A stretch of 64,000 nucleotides of DNA from Zygnema circumcarinatum (taxonomy: Eukaryota; Streptophyta; Zygnematophyceae; Zygnematales; Zygnemataceae). Each line of letters begins with the position of its first letter. Positions within the stretch are counted from its first letter, which is position 1. The notes under the pieces are model-generated. The model did not search any database, was not told the DNA's origin, and was given only the letters and a program-made list of their open reading frames with translations. This document shows, piece after piece, positions 1 to 10,600 of the stretch. Location of the stretch: assembly GCA_037447605.1 (NCBI GenBank), contig CM074808.1:1006959-1070958 (forward strand). The letters are read 5' to 3'. The translations under genes were made by a program, and so were the position numbers.

Positions 1-8
1 TCGTCCAA

Positions 9-797
9 GTGTTGACCTTCAATCCTTCTCACGAGGAAATTCCCTTAGCGGCTCCGGTCACCTCGACGGCACCTCCATCCATTATTCCCTTTCCAAGGGC
101 CGGCGGAGAGAGCAAAGAGAACAATATGAGGAAGCCGAAGGTGAACGAGAAAAGCTTCGGAGGAGGTCCCACTCATTTCCCTTCCTCGTGGCCTCCTGCT
201 GCTGCTTCGGCGGCGAAGGGGCACCCTCACAAAGGCCATATCGTGCTGATGAGCCGCAACGGAGCTCCGCAGAGAGTGGGGGGGGGAGGGAAGACATGGA
301 CCCAAGAAGGGTTTTTGCCGCCGAAGCCACCGATACCTCCAAAGGCTCAGGAGTTTCCACGAGCGAGTTCGCCTCGGTCGAGTCTAAGTCCCACAAACGT
401 GCCCTCGGGGGAGAGTCTGCTATGGAAGCAGATGCAAGGGCAGGGGCAGTTTTCAGGGCAGGCGAAGCCCAGGCTCTCTCCAAGAGGGATTGACAGCGGC
501 AGCCGCAAGCTCGTGATAAAGACAGCCTTGAAGAGGGCGGAAGGGGGGTTGGGTTTTCAGGGGGCGAGCGATATTGGGTGGGTGGAGGAGAGGCCCTCCC
601 TAGGCTTGCTGCCGTTTGTGGAGGATTCGGACCTGTACTCGTGCTCCGCCAGCGAGGAGAGCTCGCCGAGGTCGCCGGAATCCCCCAGTCCCTTGACCCT
701 TTCACCGAGAAATTCCTCACACGGAATGGCGGCCGTGCATCCCATCGCTTTTGCCGCTGTTTCGGGCTTTGCCCTGCCTGGAATGGCTGGCTTGTAG
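9..797 (+). CDS. Unrecognised protein, 3' portion of a gene (262 codons open)
   Basis: This open frame runs from the window edge to a TAG at 795-797 and is GC-rich (estimated by eye). The predicted protein is low in complexity and rich in Ser, Pro and Gly. It has an acidic serine cluster near residues 205-225 followed by SPxSP-type repeats, which could be phosphorylation sites, and ends in an Ala/Gly-rich hydrophobic tail. I see no enzyme motif, signal peptide or clear membrane helix. The first Met is at 9, but the gene may start upstream of the window, so the true start is unknown. The frame stays open on the same strand far longer than chance would suggest, although reverse-strand frames are also open, as is common in GC-rich DNA. 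It could be a terminal exon or an intronless gene. Function unknown. Confidence 0.35.
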   Translation: MLTFNPSHEEIPLAAPVTSTAPPSIIPFPRAGGESKENNMRKPKVNEKSFGGGPTHFPSSWPPAAASAAKGHPHKGHIVLMSRNGAPQRVGGGGKTWTQEGFLPPKPPIPPKAQEFPRASSPRSSLSPTNVPSGESLLWKQMQGQGQFSGQAKPRLSPRGIDSGSRKLVIKTALKRAEGGLGFQGASDIGWVEERPSLGLLPFVEDSDLYSCSASEESSPRSPESPSPLTLSPRNSSHGMAAVHPIAFAAVSGFALPGMAGL

Positions 798-1449
798 ACT
801 GCAGTTAACAAGGAGAGGGTTTATGCGTTTATTTATTCGATTTATTCTATCCTTTTTAAAGTAAGAGAGATTACTATCTCTTCTTACCGTCAAACTCCGA
901 TGTATTTGTTCACTAATACCGATCCTTAACTCGCAAACGGAGCTAGAAACTCTTTCGTAGGATAATACCTTTTTTGTACAGGAATGTATGGTAGGTGTGA
1001 GGTAGTAACTGAGAGGACATAGAGCGAAGCTTGACTCCTGTAAAATCAAGGGATAACACGAACATGTGCACGACAATCGTTTTTCTTCTCGTTCGGGTGT
1101 CGTGTGTGACCGCATTAGCGTGCCTTGGACAGGGGGGTAATCCGGGCACGGATTGCTTGTGGTTCGTTTCCAACCAATGCAAATGCTTAGCTCGTTGCAA
1201 ACCGTTAAAAGAATGAAACTCAGACGACGTGTATATAAAATTGAATTAAGTTTGAAACCACACTCCTTTGTAAGGATACCTCCACCGTCTATCCTATATG
1301 TAAGGTTGAAACCACTCACAAAGCAGATAAAGCTCACACATGTTGGAAATTACGTGTAGTAACTGTACAGTTCTCAGTGCCCTTGTTCCTCCTATACAAA
1401 GCGCCCTGACGAGGATCGTCTCGTCCTATAGAAAGCAGGGCGCCTGCAG
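798..1449. other. Spacer, convergent 3' regions
   Basis: AT-rich sequence between the end of the (+) ORF and the end of the (-) TPR gene. I see no long conserved frame. It should hold the 3' UTRs of both genes. No recognisable repeat or RNA gene was seen. Confidence 0.4.
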
Positions 1450-4400
1450 TCACGCAAAGATGCGGCCTAGTCGCACATCGATGACGCTGTACCTGTGCAC
1501 GGAGGCACATTCGTTTCCCTGAAAGAGGTCGAGGGGGCCATGCTTCCCCTCCGCAGCATTTCCATGTGCGAGGACCTCTTCCAGGGGCCTAAGTCCCCTC
1601 CACTGCCGCTTCGCAGATTCCATAAGGCGCTCAGCTTCAGAGCTTCGGTTGGAGGCCAAGCCAACCACCTCCGCAAGGCGGGCTGCAGGGTGGCACGCAT
1701 GGATGGGGAATGATGGTAAAGAGGGGGGGCGATCTCTTTTTTTAAGGGATTAGGCCAAGCAAACTCAAACCAGCTCAATGCTGAGAATAACGGTGGGACA
1801 GGACAGGGAGGAAATAGACTTCACCTTGTGTTAGCGACTTCAAGTGTGCCATGTCCAGGGGATCGCTTGCTTCTGCAAGGCGCAACAATGGAGGGTGTAA
1901 GGTGATCGGCTAAAACAGTACAACATTTAACTTGTCTGCGTGATAGTTTTGTTGTGCAGGACTGATTACACAGCCGTGCTAGCAGGGCTGTGATGACAAA
2001 GGAACCACTTCCCGACACCTTCCTTCATTGCGAATCAGCGGTTCCAATCAAAGCATGAACTAGGAAGGCAGGCGGCAGCAACGGAGTGGGAATAAATCTT
2101 GTAGTAGGATTTTAGCATACACACCTTCAGGTTCAGCCTGTAACCTAACTCCCAGCAATTCCAAGGATCGTCGATACAGTCCCTGTTGCAAGGATGGCAG
2201 CCAATCCAACATAATCAGCTGACGGAAAAAGATTACTATGTGGCATCTAAACAAGTAAAAACTCTCTTGTCATAGGGATGCCATCATACCTCGGCTACAA
2301 TGCGATCACCCGAGCTCCTAGCCTTTGCCCTGCAGTTGTATACATGCGCAATGGTAGAAAGAACAGCCCCAACACGAATATGCTTGTCACCTGCATCTCA
2401 AGACATGGGTTGTTTTTACTGGCGGGAGAAAAAGCAGTTTCGAATTTCAAAATGCAACCGTAACTTCAAATTTCACCGCTTGACTTCGGCAAGATCCCGT
2501 AAACCTCAGAAATGCAATCAGGAAGGCCCGCCATTCTTTACCCCAAGGACGACAATGTACAGCCACTCTCATGGCCCAAACCACAACCTTGGCACAAAAG
2601 AGCAAACTTACAATAAAGCAGGCCTAATTGCTGTACATCAACTAACTGCAACAAACTAGCTGATAGCTCATCATTCAACACTCAGAAAAAGATTGGGAAC
2701 GTAAACCTTACCACTGATTTGCTCAGCGTGGTTTAGGGACTCTGTCAGCCGTTTCTCTGCTCCTTCAAAGTCTCTGCAGGAAAAAGTAACCCCTCGACAC
2801 TACAGCATTCATTCTTTTCCCAAAAACAGCGTCTAATGGATTTCCTCGTCTGAGGATCAGTTGAACCCTCTCTCATGTGGAACATGCATGTATCCCAAAC
2901 ACAGGGTCTATTCCCAACGGCAATAGTCTCCAAAACCTTGTGAAGATAACACCAATGTGAATCGCTCCTATTGACGAAGCAAAGTGCTGTGGAGAACTTA
3001 CCCTGAATGTGCTTCTAACTGGCCCAAGCCCGCCAAAGAGCCCATAATCACTTCCTTTGGAGCCATGGCTGCTGCTGCAACAGCTAAATAGGGTGGTCCG
3101 GTCTCCGCTTGTCTGGCAAGATGCAGAGCTCTTTCATAGAGTACTGAGGCATGTGACAAGCGACCATAGGAATGGCAGTGTTCGGCATCGGCGAGGACTG
3201 CAGCAGCTGCAATCAAGATGACAAAGGCATGGATTGAATCATGACTGGACAAGCTACAACAAGGGTAAACACGAAGTGACAATGTGACAAAACACCATCA
3301 ATGAGCAATATGACTTACCTGATCCGTAGACAAAGTCTTCATTGAAGTTCTCTTGAAACGAATTAGCCTCGACAAAGATTCTTTCAGCTGCACACCAGCA
3401 AACAGGTTGTTCGTACCTTTCATAAATCCAAGTTAACAATGAATGATCAGTGGGTTCCTAACGAAAGCCTTGCTCTTATTTTCAGCATCAATAATAATCC
3501 ATACAGGCCATCCTTAACCTCATAGCCATCCTTTGGTTTGCTGACCTTACCAGTCTCCACATTTCCCCTCAGGTGCTCCGCAAACGCTAGTGCAGAGAAG
3601 GCACGGGATCTTAAAGCATGTGCTACTCCATCATCCCAGCCTTTTTCGCCTGCCGCAGTAGCAACTTGAACAGCATTGGTTGCATATCTGATCGCTGCTG
3701 CATCCTGCAGGCAGAAAATGCAAGCTTTTCTTTACTCCCGGTGCCCCAAAGATGAGCTGGCTTGGCATTAAGCTGGTCTATTCTGAAGAGTCGATGACCA
3801 ACTTTGCACCAGAAGGCATGGGACCACATTGATAGAGTTGACTGATCGAAATCCTTAAACTACTAGAGGCCTAAAACGAGATCAGCGCGCAATGCAGAAC
3901 TATCGATGCCACCGACGACTGGATATTGAGTTTGATGAAGTACAACGCACAAAACTAGCAGCTAAGACGTCCTTCACAAAGTCCCACACTCTGAATTGTG
4001 TAAAAAATTGGAATAATACGCATGAGCCAAGAGTGGGCCAGATTGTGGGACGGGATAACCTACATTGTTTCTACGAAGCGAGAGGCCCGAATGTGCCTCT
4101 CCAGCAGCAACTGTAAAGAAAGGACAGCTCAGGACAAAGGCCTGTTAGGATATTCCCAGTCACTAGGCCACTCACTTAAAACAAGCGATGGGAACTAGGG
4201 CGGAAAATACTTAATTAGCATGGACATGCTCCGTAAAGCACAATGCACCGATCGTCTCCAAACAATCGGGGCCATGCTTTTCTTGAACGTATGCTATGAC
4301 AATTGTTGTCTGCCTGACCTTGAACTTCCGGCGAAGCACCTTCCAAGGTACTTGCTTGCTCCAAAACGCGGAAAGCATCATCAAAATTAGCCCTGCCAAT

Positions 4401-5346
4401 AGCAAGTGAACCACAAGCATAAAGCATGCGACTAGCCAGGCGAGGAGCTAAAGCATAAACAGCAGTAGAATTTTCTGACAGAACTATGTCGGTTTGAAAA
4501 GATTCCTGATACTTCTCAAATCCCAACAGAATAAAACAAAAACTCTCAAGAAATAACAGTCACCTGTCTGTATGGAGACTTGATAAAGCAAGCAACACCC
4601 TTCCAGCTGACGTTGCGCAGGTCTTTCCATCATTAACAAGGAAGGATAAACCATGTTCAAGTACACGAATTGCCTCAGCGCATCCTGCAACACGAGAAAT
4701 GAGAAATGCTTAAATGACTGCTGTTGCTGCGTTCAAGTAGCACACGTTTCCAGCAAGCAGCGCCGGTCCAACAGCCTCCTTTACTAAAGCATTAATTACT
4801 TCATTCATATTCTACTCAGGATTAAACGAGGTGTTACTTGGACAGTAGATTGAATGATCGTCCGAGGTGTAGTGCTTTGCGAGACAAAACACCTTCAACT
4901 ACGCCCATACCTTTCAGTCTATTCATCTCACTGTAGCGAATCATCTCGTCAGCCATCTGCTCTCCACCGTCCCAGCTGCCGTTGTTCGTCAGAACTGCTC
5001 GCGTGCCAAATTCCCTTGCACGACTGGCAAAGGGCATGTCCATAGCGTTCATCCCCGCCATATTTCCAGCTGATATCTTCTTTCCCGGGGAAAATAAGGT
5101 TCTCAAAGTAAAGGACATCGACAATCCTTCACTTTCGTTTGTCTTCGAATTTAACGAGCTTGCCAACCTACTGTCTTCTCGCACGCGGGAAGCTCCCGCC
5201 TGGTGTCTGGGGCTTGACGCTGCCGGGTACCGGCTCAAATCTCCAGCCATGGCTGTAATATTGGCAGCAACCTTTCTCGCCTGCTTCATAGGGGCCATGG
5301 CTCCAAGCCGCCTGCAAAGCTGGTTAAGCCGCACTCTCCCTGCCAA
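1450..5346 (-). CDS. Tetratricopeptide-repeat protein, probably organelle-targeted
   Basis: Multi-exon (-) gene. The first exon (about 4911-5346) starts MAGRVRLNQLCRRLGAMAP, an Arg-rich, acid-poor leader typical of a mitochondrial or plastid presequence. Later exons carry helix-turn-helix repeats of TPR spacing: about 4564-4684 (ends in GCAEAIRVLEHGLSFLVNDG), about 4310-4500 (AFRVLEQASTLEG), about 3548-3705 (AIRYATNAVQVATAAGEKG), about 3320-3392, about 3001-3210 (HASVLYERALHLARQAETG), about 2712-2775 (AEKRLTESLNHAEQ), about 2285-2400 (HIRVGAVLSTIAHVYN) and about 2088-2190 (YRRSLELLGVRL). The last exon (1450 to about 1685) ends with a TGA at 1450-1452. Runs of 'A..hY.rAL.ha' and 'H.r.g.vL..ia..y' are kinesin-light-chain-like TPR signatures. 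It is probably a protein-binding scaffold whose partner is unknown. The exon 2/3 junction (about 4540-4620) and the exon near 1830-1990 are uncertain. Confidence 0.7.
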
Positions 5347-5406
5347 CCGCAGTGCCCCAGCCTTTCAATGTTTCCCGTTGGCCGGCAGAAACCAAAGCGC
5401 AATTTC

Positions 5407-5464
5407 CTCTTCTCTCCTCTCCTCTCCCTCTCCCTCTCCCTCTCCCTCTCCCTCTCCCTCTCCC
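5407..5464. repeat. (CCCTCT)n microsatellite
   Basis: A perfect hexamer-like CT-rich tract lies just upstream of the TPR start codon, in its putative 5' UTR or promoter (read as GA-rich on the gene's strand). A similar tract recurs at the right end of the window. Confidence 0.85.
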
Positions 5465-5589
5465 GCTTTCGCCGGCGAGCAGCCTCCAGCGCGTCAGAAA
5501 GATGAGGGCGCGGCCGAGAAGGTCTTGGCTGCAACTTGCAAGAGGTCTCCTTGTCCACGGTGGAGCCACGTGGCAGGTAGCTTTCTTCC

Positions 5590-6765
5590 GTGTGAACGTA
5601 TCCAGTATCGCGATCGGGACATTATCAGACCTGTTGAGGGTGGTGGCGTCGCATCTCGTGTTGATCGATTTGTTGATGATGCATTGGTTGAGGATTAGTC
5701 TCAAGTTGATGAGCTTCCTCACCTTTCAGATCCTCAGGTGTCTTTTTCTTTGCTTACTCGTGGTTTTGCTTTGCGTCCTTCTTACCTTTCGCGGACACTC
5801 CCTCCCACACTTACTTTCCTTGAGTCATTGCGACCTACTGACGAGCGCTTGTTTTTTGTATGTCATCGCCTTTTTGGGTCCTGGTATGTTCTATCGGCCG
5901 AGGGCCCGCTTGCACATACGTGCGCTTCGCTCCCTATTTCGGCGGGCGGTTTGGGACTCAGCCCGACTGTTCGTGTGGCGCCTACTGCGTTTTGGGGTAG
6001 TTGGGCTCTTGTTGCTCCTATTCTGGCTTCGCGTTTTCTTGTGGCTGATCGTCCGTTGCTTCAGTCTGCTGTTGCTCGTGTTGATGATGGTACTATTCCG
6101 TTCCATGCTGCATCGCCTGATGCCCATGGTGTGCTTCCTACTACTGCTCAGGCTCGTGCTCCCCCATTTGCGTCCACATTCGATCCGACACGTCGCGAGT
6201 TTTTGTCGCGTAGCACAGCATGAAGGCGATGCGGCCCTTCGCAACGAGCGCGCACATGCCCACCGTGATGTGACGTGGCTAACGAGTTTGGTCCTATGCC
6301 TGTCGCGAGTTGTGGGTGCCTCGACGCCCGTTTGGATGCCGTCCGTCCGTCCTCGGCCAGTGCGTGCGTCCATCCCTCGCTCCTTGGAGATGCGCGCACA
6401 GCCCTGGAAGGATGCTTGCCACTTTTTATCGACAGCGCATGTCCGTCGCCCTTCAGCGTGGCCCCCCTCCTCGCTTTTCCGCTCCTTTCGGTTGTTGGTG
6501 GCTGTTCGTGTCGGTGGCCTTCCGCCGCTCCCTCCCTCCCTCCCTCCGCGCAATGTGCCCCACATCGGCGACCTTAGCGGCGGCTTTTAGGGCTGCGTTG
6601 TTGAGCTTAGGCGTAGCTTTCTGCTCCTAGATTTTTTCCTTTTTGCCCTTAGTTCCTTTGTGACCAGTTCCTCGTGGTTCCCTATGATGATGTTGTCCAT
6701 GCACATTTGATGGCATCATCGCCATCGTGAGATCAATGCCACATCCTTTTGCGTTCGCATACTAT
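5590..6765 (+). mobile_element. 5'-truncated, decayed LINE-type retroelement (RT-protein tail plus 3' UTR)
   Basis: In frame 2, a reading frame interrupted by one stop near 5698 continues to 6223. It carries LPISAGGLGL followed by AFWGSWALVAP near 5935-6035, which resembles the C-terminal region after the reverse-transcriptase domain in many non-LTR retroelement ORFs ('P...GGLGL ... AxxxSW'). About 540 bases of 3' noncoding sequence follow, and these are repeated in the (-) orientation at 56440-56965 and in shorter form elsewhere in the window. The 5' part, with endonuclease and RT core, is absent, as expected for 5' truncation during target-primed reverse transcription. With an in-frame stop and no RT core the copy should be inactive. 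I cannot see a clear target-site duplication or poly(A) tail, so the class assignment rests on the GGLGL tail and on the repeat pattern. Confidence 0.55.
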
Positions 6766-7344
6766 ACTTGAGTCATGAGTCCGGCCTCCAACATAGCATA
6801 AAAGCCCGCGGCCGCCCCCCCGCCGCCCGGCGGCAGCCGCTCCGGCTCGGCCCGCGCCGCGACCCCGCGCGAGCCTCCCTCCCTTCCGCGTGGCGCGCCC
6901 GTACGGCCTGTAGCCGTCGTATGCTCTGCCGTACAAGTAGCTCCGTACGCGTCGTGGTACGCAGCGCCGCCGCGAGCATTCCAGTTCAGTCCAGTTGAGT
7001 CCAGTTCGCCGTAGCCGCCGTAGCGTAGCCCCCCGCCTCGCCTGCCAATCTCCGCGCTAGCTCTCAGTGCGACGGCGCTCGTGATGCGCTCCGCTCCGCT
7101 CCGCTGCTGCTGCTGGTGGTGGTGGTGCTTAAGCGTCAGTCAGTGCGGCGAGATCGACTTCATGGGGCTGCATTTTTCGCTGCCCCTCCTCGGAAGAGCT
7201 TACGTCAGCGATCCTGCTGCGAATCCAGTTCCGTCGCCAGTTTCAATTTAGCGAGATTCCATGCCGCGCGTCAGCACACAGTCACAGTCGTACATATCCG
7301 TACCGTCCGTATAGCGCAAGGTGGTGCGCCTGTGGCGCGGCTGC
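6766..7344. other. GC-rich spacer without a supported gene
   Basis: CpG-rich sequence with Arg/Ala-rich chance frames on both strands. It contains short direct repeats, such as 'gttcagtccagttgagtcc' near 6983-7002 and 'gctccgctcc' near 7088-7103, and a GTAC motif near 6941. Nothing here supports a protein-coding call. Confidence 0.35.
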
Positions 7345-7430
7345 GGACCTCATGCATGGACAAAATCAGCATGGGAAACCACGAGGAACTGGTCGCAAAG
7401 GACCTAAGCGCAAACGGAAAAAGCTAGCTA
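7345..7430 (-). mobile_element. Short copy of the LINE-like 3' end
   Basis: It contains the family core 'atggacaaaatcagcatggg' followed by 'aaccacgaggaactggtc', nearly identical to 56478-56518 and close to 42231-42272. The homology to copy 5590-6765 is in inverted orientation. It stops matching about ten bases past the 'ccatg' on the outer side, so it is a fragment. Confidence 0.7.
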
Positions 7431-7621
7431 GCTTGACTTCGAGTCTAGTCCAGGCCATATCACATAAAAAAAGTTAACAATCAATCAGTCTGGTGAGACC
7501 ATCTCTTAAATAAGAACTTTTTACTATTTTTGTCACAGTGCGCTCGCAAGTTTCCTTCCACCCGCACGGCACGGGCGACGCGACGGCAGTAGTACGGTAC
7601 CGTATTGTTTCTGACGCGTCT

Positions 7622-10600
7622 TCACCTTATCCGGAGTTTCAGCTGTACACTCGAACAGTGCAGGTGCTCTAGCCACAGCGAGACATGCGAGTGCAAACGA
7701 GACGAGTGATGGGAATATTGTTCTTTCAATTTCTGAGCAAGCGCAGGATCAAAAGTCCTGTAGACGGTATCCCAAGGAGAGCATTGTTCGCACATGGAAG
7801 ACAGGAAACCTTCAAATTGAGCTCCATAGTTCCAAACGATGGACGCATTTGTTCCAAGCGATTGGCCGACATTCTTGACAAAAGACATGGTTTCTGCTCT
7901 TTCCCTACCCCTCATGAGTTGCCTTCCGACTATCGTAGCTTTTTATATAGCAGCCTTTGAATGAGAGCAGTCTTAGCCTTTACATAACGTATCGGTGGAT
8001 TGACACTACCCCCGGGTGTCATTCAAGTACTTCTGCCTGTATTATACAAGAATTCCTAATAGACAATCTGATCTGCTCTCTCATATAACAGAAGACTATG
8101 CGGCTGAGGGGAAATACAAAAAAATAAAAAAGCCAGTAACTCGTCAAAACTAGCTGTGTGAGAGTGACGGGCTTTTGGAGGTCAATCATCCTCAACCGCA
8201 TTACGTTCAGTCTACATGCGAAAAAAGGAATAATTCAAACACCTAAAAACGGCCTATACAACCCACACAGAAATTCCGCAGAGCGTTGTTTTGCATGTTT
8301 CATGGCGAATGACGCTTCTCCTTCAGCTCCGCAGCCTTTCTTATGGCAATTCTGCAAGATTTCTTGAGGTAAGTTTCTCACCTACTACTTTCGTTGCAAA
8401 ATCACACAAACATACCCAGGTTCACGCCATGAGCCTCCATGGAATCTTCAGGTTTGCTGAACCCCTCAGTTGTCACCTTGGGCCTGGGTGGCGGGGATAC
8501 AAGTTTGGGCTGCCAAAAGTTGAGGATGCAGTTGAGGATGAGTTTTCCCACTTATCAAGTGAGGAGCTCGGGCTGAGTGTTAAACTTTCAGTCCCAGAAG
8601 GGCACTCCTGGCGAGGAGTTTCAGTTCCACTCACTCCTTCCCAATGAGAGAGCTTTTCTCCCTTGGTGTTGTGTGGGATATGCGACCCAGCGTCTTCGGA
8701 GTGACTCCCCGCCCCCTGTTTCGCTTCAGAAAGGAGAGACACTTGGTCGTCACCCTCTACAGCTCTTAGAAAGTTTTCCGCTGTCTCTATTTCGTCCTTG
8801 GAAAGAGCTCGTTTATGCCTTCTTTGAAGAAGACTCTCCTGCATCCAAGACAATAGACAGCGTATTGAAAACATTTTATTTCGGCTACCGTACAGCTCAA
8901 CAAAGGCCTGTTAATACTACACTGGCAAAGTGTATCTAAACTTATCCCTGGCCCTTCTGCCTGTATCGAGCTACTGGGCGTCTGCATTAGACAAGCTAAA
9001 ACTCACCAGTTTCACGCTAGATAAGGGGTAGAACTCCTCTCAAAAGGCTGTAAAGTGAGAGAAGAGTTACCCAGTCAATTAATTGTCTCGACGACGTCCA
9101 TTTCCTATTTGTCAGTTGTAGTAGGAGGAAAAGCAACACATCCTCCAGACTCGCTGATGATGTCTAAAGATGAGGTTCGTCATCATAGTAACTGAAGGAG
9201 GCAGCAGAAGCACGTACCGCCTGTTGAGCCAGAACATTCGGCGAAAGCTTTTCTCTGCCCACTGACTGTCTCGCGTGCTTTGATGCCTGCAGCTCTTGCA
9301 TCAATGTCTTACGCATCCATCTGAAATAGGCCAGCTCCTCTGCTTCTGAAGCACCTTGAAATTCGTTCTCCTCTAATTCCTCCAGGAGTTTCCAAATTCG
9401 ATTAGGTATTTCAATTGGCTGGTCCAGCTCAGCCCTCTGCTCCGCACCTCTCTGCAGCAAAATTATGGACTCCTTAAGTCAGTGTAATGAAAGCGAAATC
9501 CTCTCAGATCATCAGAATGGCAGATGTGCTTAAAGACTACAGGAATGGACAGTCACGCGCTGGACGAGAGAACCAATTTGCACTATCTGATCCAATTGCA
9601 AAATGAATAATTAGAGAAAGGTCATAATGACAGTGACTGGTAGTGACAGGAAAAACTGACTCCAGAGTCAGAAGGTCCATGCTATCCACCTGGTTCACCA
9701 GCAATACCAGCTCCCGCGCCTCATCCTCCAGCTCCTTGTTTGATTTTGCCATCCACCCTACCTTTGCCAACAACACTTTATTAGTTTTTTTCAGTTTAGT
9801 GACCTCCCGATCCAACTGCTTCACCTGGGCTTCCCCAGTCTCAAGCTTCCCTTCCAGTTCACCATTCTTTCCCTGCAAACGAGCCACCATCGCTTCCAAC
9901 TCCTCCTCACGCTTGGTAGCATCTGAATCATTAATGCAAGCGAGAGCTATCTTAAGTTGAGAATTTTTGTGTGCCAACTGCTCCATTAGGGTAGCCTCAG
10001 ATGATTTCAACTTTTCCAGCATCTCCTCAGCCTTGTCAGCCCGTGCTCTTTCTGTGGCTGCCTTTGTCCTCTCTAAGGCTACTTTTTGACCCAAGTCTGA
10101 AGCTGTTCGCCACAATTGGCTCAATTCTTCTCTCTGCCTCCTCAACTGCAGTTTCCTTTCGGTAGCAGCTGCATCCAGTTCTAACAGCATCTTCTCCAAT
10201 TTTGCCAGCCGTTCTGCTTGACGCGATGCATCGGCCATACTCATCTTCTCATCAATTTCACTAGTCAAAACTCTGTTTTCATCGTCCCAATGTCCTTCAG
10301 TACATCTTTGTCCAGTAGCTTTCTCATTGTTCCACTCCACTGCCATATGTGTGGCAGTACCTCTTGAACTACCAGGTTTCTGATCCAAAGGTGCTGCAGC
10401 TGGGAGACGATCGGAGACGATAGACACAAGCCCAGGAAGATCTGATTGAAGGTCTATGAGCTGCCTGCGCTCAGTATCCAGCTCAAGGGCCCTTTCATCA
10501 TGCCGTTGAGCGAGGTTGCGGACAACATCATTAAGCTTCTGAAGTTCTTTCTCCTCTTCAAATGACCTTCCTCCAACCTCTTTACCTATCTCTCCAACTG

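Noticed and set aside
5891-6565. 224-residue (-) open frame rich in Arg and Ser
   Set aside because: It lies antisense to the RT-like tail and its repeated 3' region. The composition is that of a shadow frame, and the copy at 56440-56965 breaks the match to it with indels.
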